The translations under genes and the position numbers were made by a program. From an uncultured Clostridium sp. (lineage in GTDB: Bacteria; Bacillota; Clostridia; Clostridiales; Clostridiaceae), in NCBI GenBank assembly GCA_900540255.1, contig UQFE01000009.1, positions 1-64,000 of the forward strand: a stretch of 64,000 nucleotides of DNA. Reading direction: 5' to 3'. Below the pieces are notes generated by a model that was not told where the DNA came from, did no database searches, and worked only from the letters and a program-made list of their open reading frames with translations. This document shows, in pieces, positions 1 through 9,862 of the stretch (its first letter is position 1; each line of letters opens with the position of its first letter).

Positions 1-235
1 AGCACAAGGACCACAAGGTGTAGCAGGAGCAACTGGAGCAACAGGACCACAAGGAATACAAGGTGTAGCAGGAGCAACAGGGGCAACAGGAGCACAAGGA
101 CCACAAGGTGTAGCAGGAGCAACTGGAGCAACAGGACCACAAGGAATACAAGGTGTAGCAGGAGCAACAGGGGCAACAGGAGCACAAGGACCACAAGGTG
201 TAGCAGGAGCAACTGGAGCAACAGGACCACAAGGA
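1..235 (+). repeat. Perfect 90-bp tandem repeat in the collagen region
   Basis: Bases 1-90 and 91-180 are identical, and 181-235 repeats the first 55 bases again before diverging. Each unit encodes 30 residues, or ten Gly-X-Y triplets. Perfect nucleotide identity, including synonymous positions, shows recent duplication, so the copy number is probably variable between strains and the array may extend upstream of the window. Confidence 0.95.
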
Positions 236-1129
236 CCTCAAGGATTAAGAGGACCACAAGGACCACAAGGACAACAAGGTGTAGCAGGAGCAACTGGAGC
301 AACAGGAGCACAAGGACCACAAGGTGTAGCAGGAGCAACAGGGGCAATAGGACCACGAGGACCACAAGGATTAAGAGGAGCAACAGGGGCACAAGGAATA
401 CAAGGTGTAGCAGGAGCAACAGGACCACAAGGACCTCAAGGTCCACAAGGAGCACAAGGTCCAGCAGGAGCACAAGGACCTCAAGGAGCACAAGGACCTC
501 AAGGTGTAATAGGGGAACAAGGACCACAAGGATTAAGAGGAGCAACAGGAGCAACAGGGGCAACAGGAGCACAAGGACCAATAGGACCACAAGGGTTAAG
601 AGGAGCAACAGGAGCAACAGGGGCAACAGGAGCAACAGGAGCAACAGGAGCAACAGGGGCAACAGGAGCAACAGGTCCTCAAGGAGAACCAGGATCTATT
701 GAAGATTATGCAGTTGTTTATAGAAATTTTGATGATAGACAAGTATTACAATATCAAGACGATGTAGTTTTCACTAACAGTAAAATAATTGGTAATAATA
801 TTAGACATGAAGATAATACTGCACCAATAACATTCATGGGAGGATGTTCTTATTTTGTAAAATATACAATTTCTTATTCAGTACCAGAATGTAGTGAAAG
901 TGGAAATGATATAATATTTGCAATTACAGATGAAAATGGAAGTGAATTACCAGGAAGTAAGCATGTAGCATCAGTTTCAAAAGAAGTATATACTAATAGC
1001 ATTTCATTAGGTATTGTATTAAATGTTGATGATAATGAAATATTGAATATCAAATTAACAAATCTTACTCAAGATATTAATAAACTTACAGTTAATGCTG
1101 TAACAGTAATAGCTTTTGCTTTAAATTAG
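2..1129 (+). CDS. Collagen-like (BclA-type) surface protein, 5' end missing
   Basis: The reading frame is open from base 2 and its start lies upstream of the window, so only the last 375 residues are seen. About the first 230 visible residues are uninterrupted Gly-X-Y triplets, mostly GAT, GPQ, GAQ and GVA, as in BclA-like exosporium fibres. The threonine-rich triplets are typical O-glycosylation sites in this family. From about base 697 the repeat gives way to a non-repetitive C-terminal domain of roughly 145 residues that ends in a hydrophobic strand ([11 protein letters not shown]), resembling the trimerising C-terminal domains of such proteins. The likely role is a trimeric collagen-like filament on the spore or cell surface. 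The family is clear, but location on the exosporium is inferred from the sporulating host. Confidence 0.85.
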   Translation, partial: AQGPQGVAGATGATGPQGIQGVAGATGATGAQGPQGVAGATGATGPQGIQGVAGATGATGAQGPQGVAGATGATGPQGPQGLRGPQGPQGQQGVAGATGATGAQGPQGVAGATGAIGPRGPQGLRGATGAQGIQGVAGATGPQGPQGPQGAQGPAGAQGPQGAQGPQGVIGEQGPQGLRGATGATGATGAQGPIGPQGLRGATGATGATGATGATGATGATGATGPQGEPGSIEDYAVVYRNFDDRQVLQYQDDVVFTNSKIIGNNIRHEDNTAPITFMGGCSYFVKYTISYSVPECSESGNDIIFAITDENGSELPGSKHVASVSKEVYTNSISLGIVLNVDDNEILNIKLTNLTQDINKLTVNAVTVIAFALN

Positions 1130-1150
1130 TAATAAAAATAGAGATAAATA

Positions 1151-1180
1151 GAGTGGATAAAAATTATCCACTCTTATTAA
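1151..1180. terminator. Bidirectional terminator between convergent genes
   Basis: A 10-bp perfect stem (GAGTGGATAA / TTATCCACTC) with an AAA loop sits between the collagen gene and the convergent DUF1002 gene. It is followed by an AT-rich tract on the plus strand. Confidence 0.8.
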
Positions 1181-2424
1181 TTTATATTTTTATTTTCTAA
1201 ATTATTAGATTCATTAATATTAGTATCTATTGTATTTTTATCATCTTTTAAATCAGAAGGATTAGATGAATTAGAATCACCAGATGATTCAGTAATATCA
1301 ACATTAAAATTATCTTCAAAAGTATTATTATTAGATTTAGGGTTTTCTGAAGTAGAGTCAGTAGTATTATCATTAGAACTAAATAAATTAGTTACCCAAT
1401 TCCAAATTTTTTCAAAAAATCCTTGTTCTTTTTCAGTTGAAGTTTGATTTATTGCAGCATTATCTGTTGCATCAATTTTAGCATTTTCCCCTAAAAGATC
1501 ATCATTAGTTGTTTCTAATATACCTAAATCTTTACTTTCATTATTAAATAAATTAGCAAACCAGTCACCAATTCTAGTAAACCATTGTTTTACAGAATTA
1601 ATTAGAGTAGTTGGTACTTTTTCACCAATTGAATTTAATTTTTCATTAACAACATCTTTAACACTATTTAAAGCATCTTTCATTTCTTTATAATCATAAT
1701 CTTGTTCAGATACCTTAGTCATTAAGTTTTCTAATTTTTCTTGCTGTTCAGGTGTCAAAGTAACATTGTAATTATTAGTAATATTATTTATTGTATCAGC
1801 AATTTGAATGTTATCTTGAGTATTGTTTTTTATTATTTCTGTTTTAATATCATTAATTACACCTGTTGCTTTATCTTGTCCAATGTTTTCTCCTAAATCA
1901 CCAGTTATAACAAGTTCTTCAGAGGCTATTTCTTTTTTTTCTTCATCAAGTGGTTTACCAGTTGCATCTTCAAATGCTTTCATTATTCCTGTTAAGGCAC
2001 CAGTTCCACTTACTCCACCAGAAAGAGGAGTCATTGCAATTACATTTGCATCAGTAATACCGCAAGTGGTAAGAGTGCTTGCAATCATTGATGAGGTAAC
2101 ATAAGTTAAGTTTACAGTTTTAACATTAAGACCATTTCCTTTTGAAGTAGGTTGTACATATGCACAAGAATATGTTCTTGTACCAAGCTGAGCTTCAGTT
2201 GCAACTCCTTCTAAGTACTTTCTTTCTTCTTGATTATTAACTTCTAATATAACTACTTCATTTTCTTTTACACCAAAATAATTTAAAACCATTTGTTTTT
2301 GTTCTGCAGATAAGTTTGTACCTAAAGTTACTACATTGGCTCCATCTGCATAAGCAGGAGTTATACTGCCTAAAACAATTGAACTACAAATAAGTAATGC
2401 TGAAATTCTTTTTTTTAAACCCAT
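1177..2424 (-). CDS. DUF1002 secreted protein (YpuA-like) with Asn/Ser/Asp-rich tail
   Basis: This 415-residue protein has a clear signal peptide (MGLKKRISALLICSSIVLG, cleavage near ITPAYA-D). The region from about 30 to 230 matches the DUF1002 family as I recall it (YpuA of Bacillus), with VVTLGTNLSAEQKQ at the start and a Gly-rich MTPLSGGVSGTGAL segment. A long C-terminal extension follows: an amphipathic stretch with two WF/WN-type segments (about 275-295 and 340-355), then about 60 residues dominated by Asn, Ser, Asp and Thr. The start has a good ribosome-binding site (AAGGAG). It is transcribed alone. The biochemical function of DUF1002 is unknown, and the tail may be a surface linker. 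Confidence 0.75.
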   Translation of the reverse strand: MGLKKRISALLICSSIVLGSITPAYADGANVVTLGTNLSAEQKQMVLNYFGVKENEVVILEVNNQEERKYLEGVATEAQLGTRTYSCAYVQPTSKGNGLNVKTVNLTYVTSSMIASTLTTCGITDANVIAMTPLSGGVSGTGALTGIMKAFEDATGKPLDEEKKEIASEELVITGDLGENIGQDKATGVINDIKTEIIKNNTQDNIQIADTINNITNNYNVTLTPEQQEKLENLMTKVSEQDYDYKEMKDALNSVKDVVNEKLNSIGEKVPTTLINSVKQWFTRIGDWFANLFNNESKDLGILETTNDDLLGENAKIDATDNAAINQTSTEKEQGFFEKIWNWVTNLFSSNDNTTDSTSENPKSNNNTFEDNFNVDITESSGDSNSSNPSDLKDDKNTIDTNINESNNLENKNIN

Positions 2425-2644
2425 AATTATCTCCTTAAAGTTTTAATATTTTAATATAATATTAAAATGTAAATATTTAGTAAATTTATATAATTAAAGC
2501 TTATATGTATTATTTATTTTAATAAATTATATAAGATTAATATGATAAAATCAAATTAAGAATTTATTAAGATTAGATAAAGTATAATTATAAATTATGA
2601 TATAATGTCTAAATAAACAAATGAAATTTAGTGAGGTGACAAGT

Positions 2645-3850
2645 TTGGCTAGAGTTATAATTGTTGGGGGAGGGCCTGCTGGTATTATGGCAGCTTTAAG
2701 TGCAGCAAAAAATAATGAGGTTATATTAATAGAAAAAAATAAAGAAATTGGAATGAAATTAAGACTTACTGGCGGTGGTCGATGTAACATAACCAATAAT
2801 AGAGATATTGAAGAATTTTTTGATAAGATAGTAAATAATAATAAGTTTTTATATAGTGCATTATATACATTTTCAAATTATTCACTTTTAGAATACTTAA
2901 GTGGTAAGGGACTTGAGTATAAAGTTGAACTTGATGAAAAAGTATATACAAAAAGTGATAAGGCAGATGAAGTAATAGACTTATTGAAAAATGATTTAAG
3001 AAATAATGATGTAAATATTAAATATAATACTACAATAACTGATTTAATTATTGAAGATAATGTAATTAAGGGTGTTATAACTTCTTATGGAGAAAAGATA
3101 TTAGGAGATAAGATTATAATAACAACAGGTGGAAAAAGTTTTCCTAATACAGGATCTGACGGCACTATGTATTCAGTGTTAGAAAAATATGGTCATACAA
3201 TAACTCCTATATATGCAGCTTTAATACCTCTTGTTATAAAAGAAGAATTTGTAAAGAAGTTACAAGGTGTTTCTATGAAAGACGTTGTAGTTTCAGCTAA
3301 AATTAAAAAGAAAAAAATTGAAAAAAGTGGCGATATGTTATTTACTCATTTTGGGATTTCAGGACCAGCTGTTTTAAAGTTATCTTCATATGTAAATAAG
3401 GCTTTAACTGAAGGTGAGGTAGAAATAACCTTAGATTTTTTAAAGGATAAATCTAAAGAAGAAATTTCTAAGATTATGAGGAGCAATACAAATAAAACTA
3501 TATTTAATAATTTAAAGGGAGTTCTTCCTCAAAACTTTTTAAAAGTAGTATTTGAAATATTAGGGCTAAGTGAAATTAAAGCTAGTGATTTAAAAAAGGA
3601 AGATGAATATAAAGTAATAGAATATATGAAAGAAATGAAGCTTACAGCTAGAGAAACCTTAACTATTAAAGCTGCACAAGTAACGTCAGGAGGGGTTAAA
3701 GTTAAAGAAATTAATGCATCAACAATGGAATCTAAATTAATAAAAAACCTTTATTTTGCAGGAGAAGTAATAGATGTTGATGCTGAAACGGGAGGATATA
3801 ATTTACAAATAGCATTTTCAACAGGCTATTTAGCAGGGATGGATTATTAA
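2645..3850 (+). CDS. BaiN/HI0933-family FAD-dependent oxidoreductase
   Basis: The N-terminus has a canonical Rossmann dinucleotide motif (VIIVGGGPAGIMAA) followed by a family signature, IGMKLRLTGGGRCNITN. The C-terminus has the second FAD motif (LYFAGEVIDVDAETGGYNLQIAFSTGYLAG). The length of 401 residues is normal for the YhiN/HI0933/BaiN group of flavoproteins, whose substrates are mostly unknown although some act on bile acids. I chose the TTG at 2645 because a GAGGTG ribosome-binding site lies 7 bases before it. An in-frame ATG at 2621 would add eight residues ahead of the glycine motif and has no good site. It is transcribed alone. Confidence 0.85.
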   Translation: MARVIIVGGGPAGIMAALSAAKNNEVILIEKNKEIGMKLRLTGGGRCNITNNRDIEEFFDKIVNNNKFLYSALYTFSNYSLLEYLSGKGLEYKVELDEKVYTKSDKADEVIDLLKNDLRNNDVNIKYNTTITDLIIEDNVIKGVITSYGEKILGDKIIITTGGKSFPNTGSDGTMYSVLEKYGHTITPIYAALIPLVIKEEFVKKLQGVSMKDVVVSAKIKKKKIEKSGDMLFTHFGISGPAVLKLSSYVNKALTEGEVEITLDFLKDKSKEEISKIMRSNTNKTIFNNLKGVLPQNFLKVVFEILGLSEIKASDLKKEDEYKVIEYMKEMKLTARETLTIKAAQVTSGGVKVKEINASTMESKLIKNLYFAGEVIDVDAETGGYNLQIAFSTGYLAGMDY

Positions 3851-4072
3851 AATAATATTAGCTTAAATAATAAAAGTACAATCTTAAATATTAAGGTCGT
3901 ATTTTTATTATAAGTAATATTATTTATCAAAGTTATAAAATAAATTTAATATTAGGAAATTATATTATTAATAAAATATTATAAGTAGTGATTAATATTT
4001 ATAAAAAATAATAGCAAGTTTACTATGTAGCAAATAAAAAAATTAAGAGTAGTATGATATTAAATAGTTTTT

Positions 4073-4771
4073 ATGGTGAAAGTTGTGGATAATAATGGAT
4101 TTAATAATTTTGATGACTTTATAAAAATTTTAAATGAATATATAAATTCCTTTAATTCAGAAACAAACAATAAAAACTCTGATAATGGAGCTTATGGAAA
4201 TAGTGCTAATAATAATTCAAGTAATGAGGAGTGTAATGATTGCAAGTTTGGAAATAAAAATGCACAAGCTGATGAAAAAGCTAGAAATGCTTGCAGTGAT
4301 ATACCAGGGGGATTTCAAGATTTAAATCCAATAATACTTAATTTGATAACAGTTATTTTTGGAAGTATTGCATCTCAAAAGATGCCTTTTAATGTACAAA
4401 ATGCTATAGGTAACTGGCTTCAACTATTTGGACAAGTAATAATAACATTTAATGCACAACAACAATATTATCAAGGGGGACCAGGAAGAATATATAGTCC
4501 AATATATAGAAATGCAGCAAATCCATTTTGTTATAATTCAACAGATGAAGGACAAGCTAATGTAGCAACAAGTACATCTAAAAATACTTCCTCAAATAGA
4601 TCAATAAATTTAGATGAAAATACATCTTCAAATAGAAATAATAAATCAAATAATACTTCTTTAGAAATTAAAAAATTAAATGATGATATATTTAATTTGA
4701 AAAAATCTATAGAAGCATTGAATAATCAAATTTATGATTTACAAAAACAAATAGAAAATTTTAAAAAATAA
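4073..4771 (+). CDS. Unknown Asn-rich protein with C-terminal coiled coil
   Basis: I do not recognise this 232-residue protein by name. It has three parts: an Asn/Ser-rich N-terminus with a small CNDC cysteine pair near 55; a conserved-looking core at about 80-160 (FQDLNPIILNLITVIFGSIA, then FNVQNAIGNWLQLFGQVIIT and YYQGGPGRIYSPIYR); and a low-complexity linker followed by a 45-residue heptad-like coiled coil. It has no signal peptide and no enzyme motif. The core looks like a family of clostridial spore-associated hypothetical proteins, but that is an impression only. The start is uncertain: the ATG at 4073 lacks a convincing ribosome-binding site, and the GTG at 4085 is preceded by GGTGA. 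It is transcribed alone and ends in a strong terminator. Confidence 0.6.
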   Translation: MVKVVDNNGFNNFDDFIKILNEYINSFNSETNNKNSDNGAYGNSANNNSSNEECNDCKFGNKNAQADEKARNACSDIPGGFQDLNPIILNLITVIFGSIASQKMPFNVQNAIGNWLQLFGQVIITFNAQQQYYQGGPGRIYSPIYRNAANPFCYNSTDEGQANVATSTSKNTSSNRSINLDENTSSNRNNKSNNTSLEIKKLNDDIFNLKKSIEALNNQIYDLQKQIENFKK

Positions 4772-4812
4772 AATGTAAGAGATAATAAAGTTATCTTTTA
4801 CATTTTATTTTT
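4770..4812 (+). terminator. Terminator of the Asn-rich gene
   Basis: A near-perfect 15-16-bp stem (AAAATGTAAGAGATAA with TTATCTTTTACATTTT) is followed by a T-rich tract directly after the stop codon. Confidence 0.8.
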
Positions 4813-4903
4813 ATATAAAAATTTTAGTTATTGAATACTTAATTATTTATAAGGAAAAAGTAATAAAGAGTATTTATTTAACATTAAAAAGGAATGTGAC
4901 AAA

Positions 4904-6709
4904 ATGATAGAATATCTTATTAAAAAATATAATATGAATGTTACATCAATGATTAGAAATGGAACAGTTGCAGTAATTACAATGATGGGAGTAGGTATTT
5001 TATTTGGAGTTAAAAATATAATGATAGCTTTTCCAATTGCACTAACATCAACAGTGATTGGAAGGCAAAATTTTTATGTTAAACCATTTAGTAGAATTGG
5101 AAGAATATTAATATTAGATTTATTAATTGTTTTTGTTGCATTTTTGTCATCATTAAATATTTGGAGTGGTATTTTTATAGATTTAATTGCTATATTTTTA
5201 ATTATTTATATAGTATCATCTCCATATGATGCAACATTTTATAAGCCTTTTATAATGTTATATGTTTTTACACAATATGCGAAAGTAACAATTTATGAGT
5301 TACCTAATAGATTATTATCTGTAGTGTTTGGAGCAATAGTTATAATTATTGGAACATATATTAAGAGAGGAAATGCTAAGATTATTTTTGGAAATAGTGT
5401 TAATTTTGCATTAAAAAGTATTAAGACTCAAGTAGAAAACATTTTAGAAAACAATTTTGATTATAGTCTTACAAAAAAATGTTCGAAAATAATGATGGAT
5501 TTAGTTTACAAGGTATATACAACAAGGCATAAGGGATATTTAACTACTAATTTGGGAACAATACAATTCAAGCTATATTTAGATATAGAATATATAAATA
5601 CATGTTTAAGTAGAATTTTTTATGAATATAAAGATAATAAAATATCAAAATATCAAATGTCGGATTTATTATTATTAATTGAACTAATCATCAATTATTC
5701 TGTAGATAAAGGCAATATATGTGATCTTATATATATAAATAATAGTATTACTGAAAAAAATAAAAATGCTTCACAGTTATATAAAGAAATAATTTTTGCT
5801 ATTACATCAATAATAGAGTCTATTAAAGATTTAGAAAAATTAAAAGATAATGATATAAATAAAATATATAAGAAGTGGGAAAGAGCTTATTTAGATAAAC
5901 CTAAAGTTATTTTTAGAGAATATTTTATTATAAAATCAATTAGATTTAAGTTTGCTATAAGGATGGCAATAACATTATCATTTTCAATTTTTATGGGAGA
6001 ATTATTAGGATTTTATAAGGTAATTTGGGCAATTATAACTATAATGTCAATTATGCAACCTTATTATGAAGATACTATATTAAAAAGTAGAGAAAGAATT
6101 AAAGGAAATATTATAGCAATTTTGCTTACTGGAGCGGTTATACATTTATTTGATTCAAAAATAATTACAATTTTAATATTAATTATATCTTTATATTTAT
6201 TATATGGATTTAAAGAGTATTATAAGATTTCATTATTTGCAGCTATAGCATCTATATGTGTGTCTTCGTTATCTGTAAATATTAATAAATTGATATTTTA
6301 TAGGATTTTATATGTAATTATAGGGGTAGGAATAGTTTTGTTAGCTAATAAATTTATATTTCCATATAAATTAAGAGATGGAATAGAGCAATTAATAAAT
6401 AAAATTTTACAGTATGATGAATATTTAATAGAGCATAGTAGAGCTTATTTAAATAAAACTAAAGAAGCAAATTCTATAAGAGATTTGATAATACATATAA
6501 CATTATTAACACAAAAGCTATACCTTAGAAATATGCAGTATGGAGATGAAAATGTGGAAAAATTTGTTGATGTTAATAATGAAATTATAGTAAGAATTGG
6601 ATATAAGGTATTAATTGTTTATGAAAAAAGATATAATGAAAATATTTTTAAGTATATAAGTAATTTATATGAGGAATTTAGTGAAAAAATTAATGAATTA
6701 ATAAAGTAA
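4904..6709 (+). CDS. FUSC/aromatic-acid-exporter-like membrane protein
   Basis: The protein has 601 residues in two membrane modules. The N-terminal module has about five helices (residues 20-155) and the C-terminal one about five (residues 345-475), separated by a soluble alpha-helical region. Each module begins with an arginine-containing helix (SMIRNGTVAVITMMGVGILF and IRFKFAIRMAITLSFSIFMG), the internal duplication typical of the FUSC/YccS/fusaric-acid-resistance group. Such proteins are thought to export aromatic acids or other amphipathic compounds, but the substrate here cannot be told. The ATG has AAGGAATG upstream. It stands alone. Confidence 0.75.
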   Translation: MIEYLIKKYNMNVTSMIRNGTVAVITMMGVGILFGVKNIMIAFPIALTSTVIGRQNFYVKPFSRIGRILILDLLIVFVAFLSSLNIWSGIFIDLIAIFLIIYIVSSPYDATFYKPFIMLYVFTQYAKVTIYELPNRLLSVVFGAIVIIIGTYIKRGNAKIIFGNSVNFALKSIKTQVENILENNFDYSLTKKCSKIMMDLVYKVYTTRHKGYLTTNLGTIQFKLYLDIEYINTCLSRIFYEYKDNKISKYQMSDLLLLIELIINYSVDKGNICDLIYINNSITEKNKNASQLYKEIIFAITSIIESIKDLEKLKDNDINKIYKKWERAYLDKPKVIFREYFIIKSIRFKFAIRMAITLSFSIFMGELLGFYKVIWAIITIMSIMQPYYEDTILKSRERIKGNIIAILLTGAVIHLFDSKIITILILIISLYLLYGFKEYYKISLFAAIASICVSSLSVNINKLIFYRILYVIIGVGIVLLANKFIFPYKLRDGIEQLINKILQYDEYLIEHSRAYLNKTKEANSIRDLIIHITLLTQKLYLRNMQYGDENVEKFVDVNNEIIVRIGYKVLIVYEKRYNENIFKYISNLYEEFSEKINELIK

Positions 6710-6777
6710 AAAAATATTGAGTTTTATTTGTAAAGGTTATGGGATAAAAAGAATATAATTAAAATAAGTTTTATTAG

Positions 6778-7272
6778 TTAAGAAGGGTAATAAATGAAAA
6801 CTTTTATCTTAAAATTGAAGCTATTGAAAGAAATGAATTAAAACCAATTTTGACTAATAAAAAAATTATAAAAAATATAAATGGAGCAGAAATTATTATT
6901 TATCCACCACAAAAAGACGAATATGAAAAATCAAATGATTATTCTATTATTGTTGGAGTAGAATATGGTAAATATAAATTTTTGTTTGCTGCAGATGCAG
7001 AAGATGAAAGAATGAAAGAGTTTATTAATGAGGAAACAGGAAAATACACTTTTTTAAAAATGGCACATCATGGAATATATAATAAGGAAGTAGGTAATTT
7101 TCTAGAAGCTATTTCACCTAAGTATGCAGTTATAACATCATCTAAATTTATGTATCAAAATAAAAAGTTAATTTCATTATTAGAAAAATATAAAATAAAG
7201 ACTTTTTATACAAGTAATGGTGACATAAGTATAAAAAGTGATGGAGAAAATATATATTTTATTCAAAAGTAA
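6778..7272 (+). pseudogene. C-terminal remnant of an MBL-fold (ComEC-like) hydrolase
   Basis: The frame encodes FLFAADAEDERMKEF and LKMAHHG, the late metal-ligand Asp and the HHG motif of ComEC-type metallo-beta-lactamase-fold proteins. The N-terminal half with the HxHxDH ligands is absent. The frame is open from 6778 but has no ATG start with a ribosome-binding site. The only candidate with a site (AGAAGGG, ATG at 6794) is in another frame and stops after 15 codons. A TTG at 6850 could start a 140-residue product but has no site. I read this as a 5'-truncated, frameshifted gene relic. Whether it is still translated is unknown. Confidence 0.65.
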
Positions 7273-7593
7273 ATAAATAATTTAAGGAGCTGTCGTAATA
7301 ACGGAGAAAAAAATCTGTTAGCGATAGTTCTTTCTCTATACTTTTATAAAATTTAAGGCATATTTTATGATATGGATAGACATTATTTAAAAATAGACAC
7401 ACTTTAATAAAGTTAACAGAAAAACTTGAAAAATTTAACTATTAAGCTTATTTTAGCTTAAACAAATACTTAGCAGTTCGGTTATATTAAATACAATTAA
7501 ATTTACATTAATATAGAAATTTAAATTCACTCATAATATAATTAGTAATAAATATATTTATAATTAAAAAATATAGCAAGGAGATGAATAATT
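7273..7593. other. Noncoding gap of 321 bp ahead of cls
   Basis: No gene is seen. It holds one terminator-like hairpin (7285-7335) and a smaller perfect hairpin TTAAGCT-TATTTT-AGCTTAA (7442-7461). The promoter of the downstream cardiolipin synthase must lie here, but I see no unambiguous -35/-10 pair. Confidence 0.6.
7285..7335 (+). terminator. Hairpin with GCTGTCG/CGATAGT arms
   Basis: The arms AGGAGCTGTCG and CGATAGTTCTT pair with G-U wobbles, inner TAAC/GTTA also pairs, and TTTCTCT follows. The GNTGTCG arm resembles the larger hairpin at 10110-10207. Confidence 0.55.
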
Positions 7594-9036
7594 ATGATGT
7601 TTAAGGTATTTACTGTTTTAATTCATGTAGTTAATTTACTAACAATGGCCTTTATGATATTTAAAGAAAAAAGATCCACAAATAGTATTATAGCTTGGAT
7701 TTTAATTTTATATTTAGCACCATATGTTGGGTTTATTGTATTTATTCTTATTGGACGAAAAATGAATAATGCTAATATGTTTGGATTTAAAAATGCAGAA
7801 TTAAATACTTTTAAAAGTTATGTAAACAAGAATGAAGAAAAAAATAAATATAATAAAGAAAGTTTATATGAAAAAAATAAAGATATGATATTAGCACTTG
7901 AGGCTATGGATTATTCTCCCTATAGAAATGATAATAATGTAAGTATGTATTCTGATGGGAAGCTATTTTTTAATGAGTTATTAGAAAGTCTTAAAAAAGC
8001 AAAAAAAAGTATAAATATAGAATTTTATATATTTAAAAATGATGATATAGGAACTAAAATATTAAATGTCTTAGAAGAAAAGGCTAAGGAAGGGGTAGAA
8101 GTTAGATTATTATATGATTCAGTTGGAAGCAGATCATTAAATAGAAATGTATTAAATAAATTAATTAATGAGGGAGGAAAAGTAGGTGAATTTTTCCCTT
8201 CTTGGTTAAAATTTATTAATATAAATATGAATTTTAGAAATCATAGAAAGATTGTTGTAATAGACAATAATGTTGGTTTTGTTGGAGGATTTAATGTTGG
8301 AGATGAGTATCTAGGAAAAGATAGTAAGTTTGGATATTGGAGAGATACACATATAAAATTTACAGGAAGTGCTGTTAATGATTTAAATTTAAGATTTTTA
8401 GCAGACTGGAGATATGCAACAAAAGAAGAAGTTTCATTAGAAGAAATATTTGAAGCTAATGAAGAAAACTCTAATAGCAATAATGTTGGAATGCAAATTG
8501 TATCAAGTGGGCCTAATTTAAGTGATAAATATGAAATAAAAATGGCATATTTAAAAATGATACAAAAAGCAAAGAAATATTTATACATACAATCACCATA
8601 TTTAATTATTGATAATAGTATTTCTGATAGTCTAAAATTAGCGGCAGCTTCAGGAGTAGATGTAAAAATAATGATTCCAGGTAAGGGAGATCATCCTTTT
8701 GTATATTGGGCTAATTTAGTTTATGCAGGAGATTTAATAAAAGAAGGAATAAGAGTATTTCATTATGATAAAAATGCATTTTTACATGCTAAGACTGTTG
8801 TTATAGATGATGAGGTATGTTCAATAGGAACAGCAAATATGGATACAAGAAGTTTTGAATTAAACTTTGAAGTTAGTTCATTTATATATTCTGAAAAAAT
8901 AGCAAAAGAACAAAAATATGAATTTGAAAATGACATGAAAAAGTGTGAAGAATTAACACTAGAAAAATATCAAAACAGAAGCAGAATAGTTAAAATTAAG
9001 GAATCTTTATCAAGACTATTTTCAGATGTACTTTAA
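7594..9036 (+). CDS. cls: Cardiolipin synthase
   Basis: This is a 480-residue phospholipase-D-superfamily protein that joins two phosphatidylglycerols into cardiolipin at the membrane. It starts with two transmembrane helices (about 5-25 and 33-53) and then has two HKD catalytic motifs: NHRKIVVID with His near 217 and FLHAKTVVID with His near 398, each followed by the usual G(G/T)xN(V/M) segment (FVGGFNVGD and SIGTANMDTRS). Length and order match bacterial Cls. The ATG at 7594 has AAGGAGATG ten bases upstream; a second ATG follows directly. An unusual palindromic element starts at its stop codon. Confidence 0.93.
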   Translation: MMFKVFTVLIHVVNLLTMAFMIFKEKRSTNSIIAWILILYLAPYVGFIVFILIGRKMNNANMFGFKNAELNTFKSYVNKNEEKNKYNKESLYEKNKDMILALEAMDYSPYRNDNNVSMYSDGKLFFNELLESLKKAKKSINIEFYIFKNDDIGTKILNVLEEKAKEGVEVRLLYDSVGSRSLNRNVLNKLINEGGKVGEFFPSWLKFININMNFRNHRKIVVIDNNVGFVGGFNVGDEYLGKDSKFGYWRDTHIKFTGSAVNDLNLRFLADWRYATKEEVSLEEIFEANEENSNSNNVGMQIVSSGPNLSDKYEIKMAYLKMIQKAKKYLYIQSPYLIIDNSISDSLKLAAASGVDVKIMIPGKGDHPFVYWANLVYAGDLIKEGIRVFHYDKNAFLHAKTVVIDDEVCSIGTANMDTRSFELNFEVSSFIYSEKIAKEQKYEFENDMKKCEELTLEKYQNRSRIVKIKESLSRLFSDVL

Positions 9037-9190
9037 AGTAGTTAGGAGTCAGGAGTTAATAGTTAGTAGTTAGAAGTTAGTAGTTAAGGATGAAACTCAT
9101 TGGGGAGCTTCTGAAAATATATTTTCTTAAATTCAGTACAAGCTGAATTTATAACTTAACTATAAACTACTAACTACAAATTACAAACTA
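9037..9190. repeat. Intergenic palindromic element, copy A
   Basis: Degenerate GTTAGTAGTTAG-type short repeats (9037-9088) are mirrored by their complement (AACTATAAACTACTAACTAC, 9153-9190). Between the arms lie two hairpins: GAAACTCATTGGGGAGCTTC (9092-9111) and an AAATTCAG/CTGAATTT stem (9129-9150). The reverse complement of 48602-48741 has the same two hairpins in the same order with the same spacing. The element fills the gap from the cls stop to the ribosome-binding site of the next gene. Confidence 0.75.
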
Positions 9191-9207
9191 ATAAAGAGGT
9201 GAATATT

Positions 9208-9738
9208 ATGAAAAAGGGACTTATACATATATATTGTGGAGATGGAAAAGGAAAAACTACTGCAGCTATGGGATTAGCAATTAGAGCAGCAGGTAGAGAA
9301 AAAAAAGTTTTTATAACTCAGTTTCTAAAGAGTGGAAAAAGTGGAGAATTAGTATCTTTAGATAAATTAAAAGACTATGTAACTTTTTTACCAGGAAAGC
9401 CGGTAAATAAATTTATATGGAATATGAATGATGAGGAAAAGAAAGACGCTAAAAAGGAACATACATCTAGATTTAGGGAAATAGTTGAAATTATTAAAAA
9501 AAATGAATATGACTTATTAATATTAGATGAAATAATAGCAACTATAAATAATGGGTTTATTGAATTAGAAGAGGTTGTAAATTTCTTGAAAAATAAGCCT
9601 GATACTTTAGAAGTTGTTATGACAGGAAGGGATCCAAAAGAAGAACTTATAGAAATTGCAAACTATGTTACTGAAATGAAATGTATAAAGCATCCTTTTA
9701 GAGAAGGAATTCCATCAAGAATAGGAATAGAATTATAA
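9208..9738 (+). CDS. Corrinoid adenosyltransferase (CobA/CobO/BtuR family)
   Basis: The 176-residue protein transfers the adenosyl group of ATP to cob(I)alamin or its precursor. It has the P-loop GDGKGKTT at residues 10-17, the LLILDEI Walker-B-like segment, and VVMTGRDP, all typical of the CobA/CobO family, at normal length. An in-frame GTG at 9199 is part of the GAGGTG ribosome-binding site, so the ATG at 9208 is the start. No other cobalamin genes are nearby, so it may serve salvage. Its upstream region is entirely the palindromic element. Confidence 0.9.
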   Translation: MKKGLIHIYCGDGKGKTTAAMGLAIRAAGREKKVFITQFLKSGKSGELVSLDKLKDYVTFLPGKPVNKFIWNMNDEEKKDAKKEHTSRFREIVEIIKKNEYDLLILDEIIATINNGFIELEEVVNFLKNKPDTLEVVMTGRDPKEELIEIANYVTEMKCIKHPFREGIPSRIGIEL

Positions 9739-9862
9739 AAATAGAAAAGATTTTATAGAGTTTGGTAACAAAATAAAATATCTAGTAAATAATATTTAGT
9801 TAATATATAATACTAACGTGGAAAAATAAAAATTAAACATATTTAATAGTAAGGAGTAACAT

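Noticed and set aside
1-700. Tandem short repeats as a possible CRISPR or satellite array
   Set aside because: They are in one open frame encoding Gly-X-Y triplets with a C-terminal domain, so they are a collagen-like gene.
1823-2104. Plus-strand 93-codon frame inside the DUF1002 gene
   Set aside because: It is antisense to a well-supported signal-peptide protein and has low-complexity Ser/Val/Ile composition typical of shadows; no ribosome-binding site.
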